Of a stretch of 37,305 bases of DNA, positions 35,230 through 37,305 are shown piece after piece. The notes under the pieces were generated by a model. It did no database searches, had not been told where the DNA came from, and worked only from the letters and a program-made list of their open reading frames with translations. The stretch is from assembly GCF_029263155.1 (NCBI RefSeq), contig NZ_JAJCYB010000033.1, forward strand, positions 1 through 37,305, read 5' to 3'. The position numbers and the translations under genes are program-made. The stretch's first letter is position 1; each line of letters starts with the position of its first letter. The DNA comes from Pseudonocardia sp. (GTDB taxonomy: Bacteria; Actinomycetota; Actinomycetes; Mycobacteriales; Pseudonocardiaceae).

Positions 35230-35688
35230 TCAGCGGCGCAGGGCGATGCGCACCCAGGACGCCGCCAGCACGACCACGGTGAGCAGGGCCAGCACCAGTC
35301 CGAAGCCCGGGCCGTCGCCACCGTCGAGCACGACGGTCTGGCGCGACCAGATGGCCCACACGCCGTCGACGACGGAGAACCCGCACCCCACCGCGCAGAC
35401 CCAGGCCAGGGCCCACCACCGGGTGGACAGGGCGAGCGCGGAGCCCACCACCCCGAACCCGAGCGCGGTGAACGCGAACAGCCGCGGCAGCAGCCCGAGC
35501 GTGGGCTCGAGGCCGGCGAGGACCTCCCAGCCGCGCGTGGCGCCGACCCACGGCATGGCCAGCGTGGCCAGCAGCACCAGCACCCCGATCGACACGGTCA
35601 CGGCGGTCGCACCGGGGTCGGTGCGCCGCTCCATCTGCGCCGCGATGCCGGCCAGCTCGGCGTCCACCGGATCGGGACGATCGTTCAC
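35230..35688 (-). CDS. Four-TM membrane protein (Rv2732c-like)
   Basis: 152 residues from GTG 35688, five bases after AGAGGAG; GTG 35730, overlapping the miaB stop as GTGA, would add 14 residues and is also possible. Four hydrophobic segments: AVTVSIGVLVLLATLAMPWV, LFAFTALGFGVVGSALALS, WALAWVCAVGCGFSVVDGVW and GLVLALLTVVVLAASWV. Conserved next to miaB in actinobacteria; function unknown. Probably co-transcribed with miaB. Confidence 0.8.
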   Translation of the reverse strand: MNDRPDPVDAELAGIAAQMERRTDPGATAVTVSIGVLVLLATLAMPWVGATRGWEVLAGLEPTLGLLPRLFAFTALGFGVVGSALALSTRWWALAWVCAVGCGFSVVDGVWAIWSRQTVVLDGGDGPGFGLVLALLTVVVLAASWVRIALRR

Positions 35689-35726
35689 GTCTGCTCCTCT
35701 GTCGACACCGGCGCCGTCGGGCCCGT

Positions 35727-37169
35727 TCACGAGCAGCCTCCCCCGACCGGGGCCGGGGCGCCGAACGAGGGCAGCCCCAGCCCGGTCGTGGGCCGCACCG
35801 GCGTGTCGTGCAGGTCACCCGCGCGCGTACGGCGGTGCGACAGCACCGGCCCGTCGGCGACGAGGTGGTGCGGCGCGCCGTAGCCGATCGCGACCTCCAC
35901 GACGTCGCCCGGCCGGATCCGCGCGTCGCCGGGGGCGAAGTGCACCAGCCGCCCGTCGCGCGCGCGGCCCGAGAGCCGGTGGGTGGCACTGTCCTTCTTG
36001 CCCTCCCCCGCCGCCACGAGCAGCTCGACGACGCGGCCCTCCAGCGCGCGGTTCGCCGCCCAGGAGATCTCCTCCTGGAGCGCGACGAGCCGCATGTACC
36101 GCTCCTGGACGACGGCCTTGGGCACCTGGTCCGGGAGCGAGGCGGCGGGCGTGCCGGGTCGCGGGGAGTACTGGAACGTGAACGCCGAGGCGAACCGGGC
36201 GGCCGCGACGACGTCGAGCGTGGCCCGGAAGTCCTCCTCGGTCTCGCCGGGGAAGCCGACGATGATGTCGGTGGTGATCGCGGCGTCCGGCAGGGACGCG
36301 CGCACCTCGTCGATGATCGAGAGGTAGCGCGACGAGCGGTAGGACCGGCGCATCCGGCGCAGCACGTCGTCGGAGCCGGACTGCAGGGGCATGTGCAGCT
36401 GCGGGCACACGTTCGGCGTCTCGGCCATGGCGGCGATGACGTCGGAGGTGAAGTCGCGGGGGTGCGGCGAGGTGAAGCGGACCCGTTCGAGGCCGGGCAC
36501 CTCGCCGCAGGAGCGCAGCAGCTTGGCGAACGCACCGCGGTCGCCGAACTCCACACCGTAGGAGTTGACGTTCTGGCCGAGCAGGGTCACCTCCAGCACG
36601 CCCTCGGCGGCCAGCGCCTGCACCTCGGAGAGGATCTCGCCGGGGCGACGGTCCTTCTCGGTACCGCGCAGCGACGGGACGATGCAGAACGTGCAGGTGT
36701 TGTTGCAGCCCACGGAGATCGACACCCAGCCGGCGTAGGCGGACTCGCGCCGCGCCGGCAGCGTGGACGGGAACACCTCCAACGACTCGGCGATCTCCAC
36801 CTGGGCCTGCGCGTTGTGCCGCGCGCGCTCCAGCAGCACCGGTAGCGCGTGGACGTTGTGCGTGCCGAACACGACGTCCACCCACGGTGCGCGGCGCACG
36901 ATCTCGGCGCGGTCCTTCTGGGCGAGGCAGCCACCGACGGCGATCTGCATTCCCGGGTGGGCTTCCTTGACCGGGCGCAGGTGCCCGAGGTTGCCGTAGA
37001 GCCGGCCCGCGGCGTTCTCGCGCACGGCACACGTGTTGATCACGACGACGTCGGCGTCGCCCGACACCGCCCGGGTGTACCCCGAGGACTCCAGCAGCCC
37101 GGCCATCCGCTCGGAGTCGTGCACGTTCATCTGGCACCCGTAGGTGCGGACGGTGTAGCTGCGGCTCAT
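35727..37169 (-). CDS. miaB: tRNA-2-methylthio-N6-dimethylallyladenosine synthase
   Basis: 480 residues from ATG 37169. Methylthiolates i6A37 made by MiaA. N-terminal UPF0004 domain with cluster Cys ([31 protein letters not shown]), the radical-SAM motif [11 protein letters not shown] (CxxxCxxC) and a C-terminal TRAM domain ([11 protein letters not shown]...GRLVHFAPG). The protein is complete, but only TACCA separates its ATG from group II intron sequence, and no ribosome site is visible upstream. Translation would depend on intron sequence, on splicing, or on a leaderless start. Confidence 0.95.
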   Translation of the reverse strand: MSRSYTVRTYGCQMNVHDSERMAGLLESSGYTRAVSGDADVVVINTCAVRENAAGRLYGNLGHLRPVKEAHPGMQIAVGGCLAQKDRAEIVRRAPWVDVVFGTHNVHALPVLLERARHNAQAQVEIAESLEVFPSTLPARRESAYAGWVSISVGCNNTCTFCIVPSLRGTEKDRRPGEILSEVQALAAEGVLEVTLLGQNVNSYGVEFGDRGAFAKLLRSCGEVPGLERVRFTSPHPRDFTSDVIAAMAETPNVCPQLHMPLQSGSDDVLRRMRRSYRSSRYLSIIDEVRASLPDAAITTDIIVGFPGETEEDFRATLDVVAAARFASAFTFQYSPRPGTPAASLPDQVPKAVVQERYMRLVALQEEISWAANRALEGRVVELLVAAGEGKKDSATHRLSGRARDGRLVHFAPGDARIRPGDVVEVAIGYGAPHHLVADGPVLSHRRTRAGDLHDTPVRPTTGLGLPSFGAPAPVGGGCS

Positions 37170-37171
37170 TG

Positions 37172-37305
37172 GTAGTCAGGGGCGCAGGGACCGCGTAGCG
37201 GTCCTGTTTCCCCATCCCCCTTTCAATCCGTACGTGCGGTTTTCCCGCATACGGCTTACCGACGATCTTCTGGACATGGTTACGCCGCCCTCGGGTATCG
37301 GATGG
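37172..37305 (-). mobile_element. Group II intron, 3' end (domains V and VI)
   Basis: On the minus strand the sequence at 37225-37257 is a domain V: AAGCCGTATGCGG then GAAAACCGCACGTACGG, with the AGC catalytic triad and the ACGTACGG strand. It is one base shorter than the usual 34, the loop lacking one base. Domain VI follows as a G+C stem (CAGGACCGC/GCGGTCCCTG) flanked by GGGG/CCCC, and the intron ends at about TGACTAC (37172). The ORF and 5' half lie beyond the window. The intron is transcribed in the same direction as miaB. Confidence 0.85.

Overview
The window is about 70 % G+C actinobacterial chromosome. Its gene order is that of the order Pseudonocardiales and it most resembles Pseudonocardia or a close relative; this is an inference from gene order and protein style, with no search behind it. 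Two blocks match conserved actinobacterial neighbourhoods: ahpE - DUF3052 - aceE - fasR-like regulator - fabD-fabH-acpP-fabF (M. tuberculosis Rv2238c-Rv2245 region) and nrdJ-nrdR-(chiZ/divS position)-lexA ... hflX-dapF-miaA-Rv2728c-like - DUF349 - Rv2732c-like - miaB (Rv2718c-Rv2733c region).

Layout. 1-2.8 kb: the 3' end of an HNH/DUF222 nuclease gene, a GIN-domain (DUF2807) lipoprotein and a membrane-anchored right-handed beta-helix protein. 3.0-5.6 kb: a mycofactocin-type SDR and an NTF2/SnoaL-like protein, transcribed away from a LysR regulator. The SDR and the LysR gene each lack one base. Three evenly spaced dyads lie between the divergent promoters. 5.5-7.4 kb: a small accessory patch around tRNA-Val(TAC) with an RHH antitoxin, a RelE/ParE-like toxin, remnants of a second toxin and of a VapBC-like pair, and a 44-codon SnoaL fragment, plus intact ahpE. 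7.4-16.2 kb: DUF3052, pyruvate dehydrogenase E1 (aceE), a cold-shock protein, and the type II fatty-acid initiation/elongation operon behind its PucR/FasR-type regulator. 16.2-20.8 kb: small conserved or secreted proteins (NTF2-like membrane protein, DUF3145, secreted beta-helix, metallo-beta-lactamase fold, HTH, transglutaminase).

20.9-27.2 kb: the B12-dependent ribonucleotide reductase nrdJ, which carries a 358-residue LAGLIDADG intein directly before an active-site cysteine, with nrdR, an NrdR-box-like site, a small membrane protein in the chiZ/divS position that lacks LysM, two SOS boxes, and divergent lexA. DNA precursor supply and the SOS response are thus side by side. 27.7-37.2 kb: a secreted propeller-like protein with a probable CTG start, then hflX, dapF, miaA, a Rv2728c-like protein, DUF349, a 4-TM protein and miaB. 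This block groups tRNA i6A/ms2i6A modification (miaA, miaB) with lysine/peptidoglycan synthesis and ribosome rescue. The right edge holds the 3' end (domains V-VI) of a group II intron that stops two bases short of the miaB start codon.

The most unusual non-coding signal is a family of palindromic elements, each exactly 63 bp. Four copies, plus one fragment, lie in the two convergent intergenic gaps (27.4-27.6 kb and 34.9-35.0 kb). Several short G+C-rich tandem arrays accompany them.
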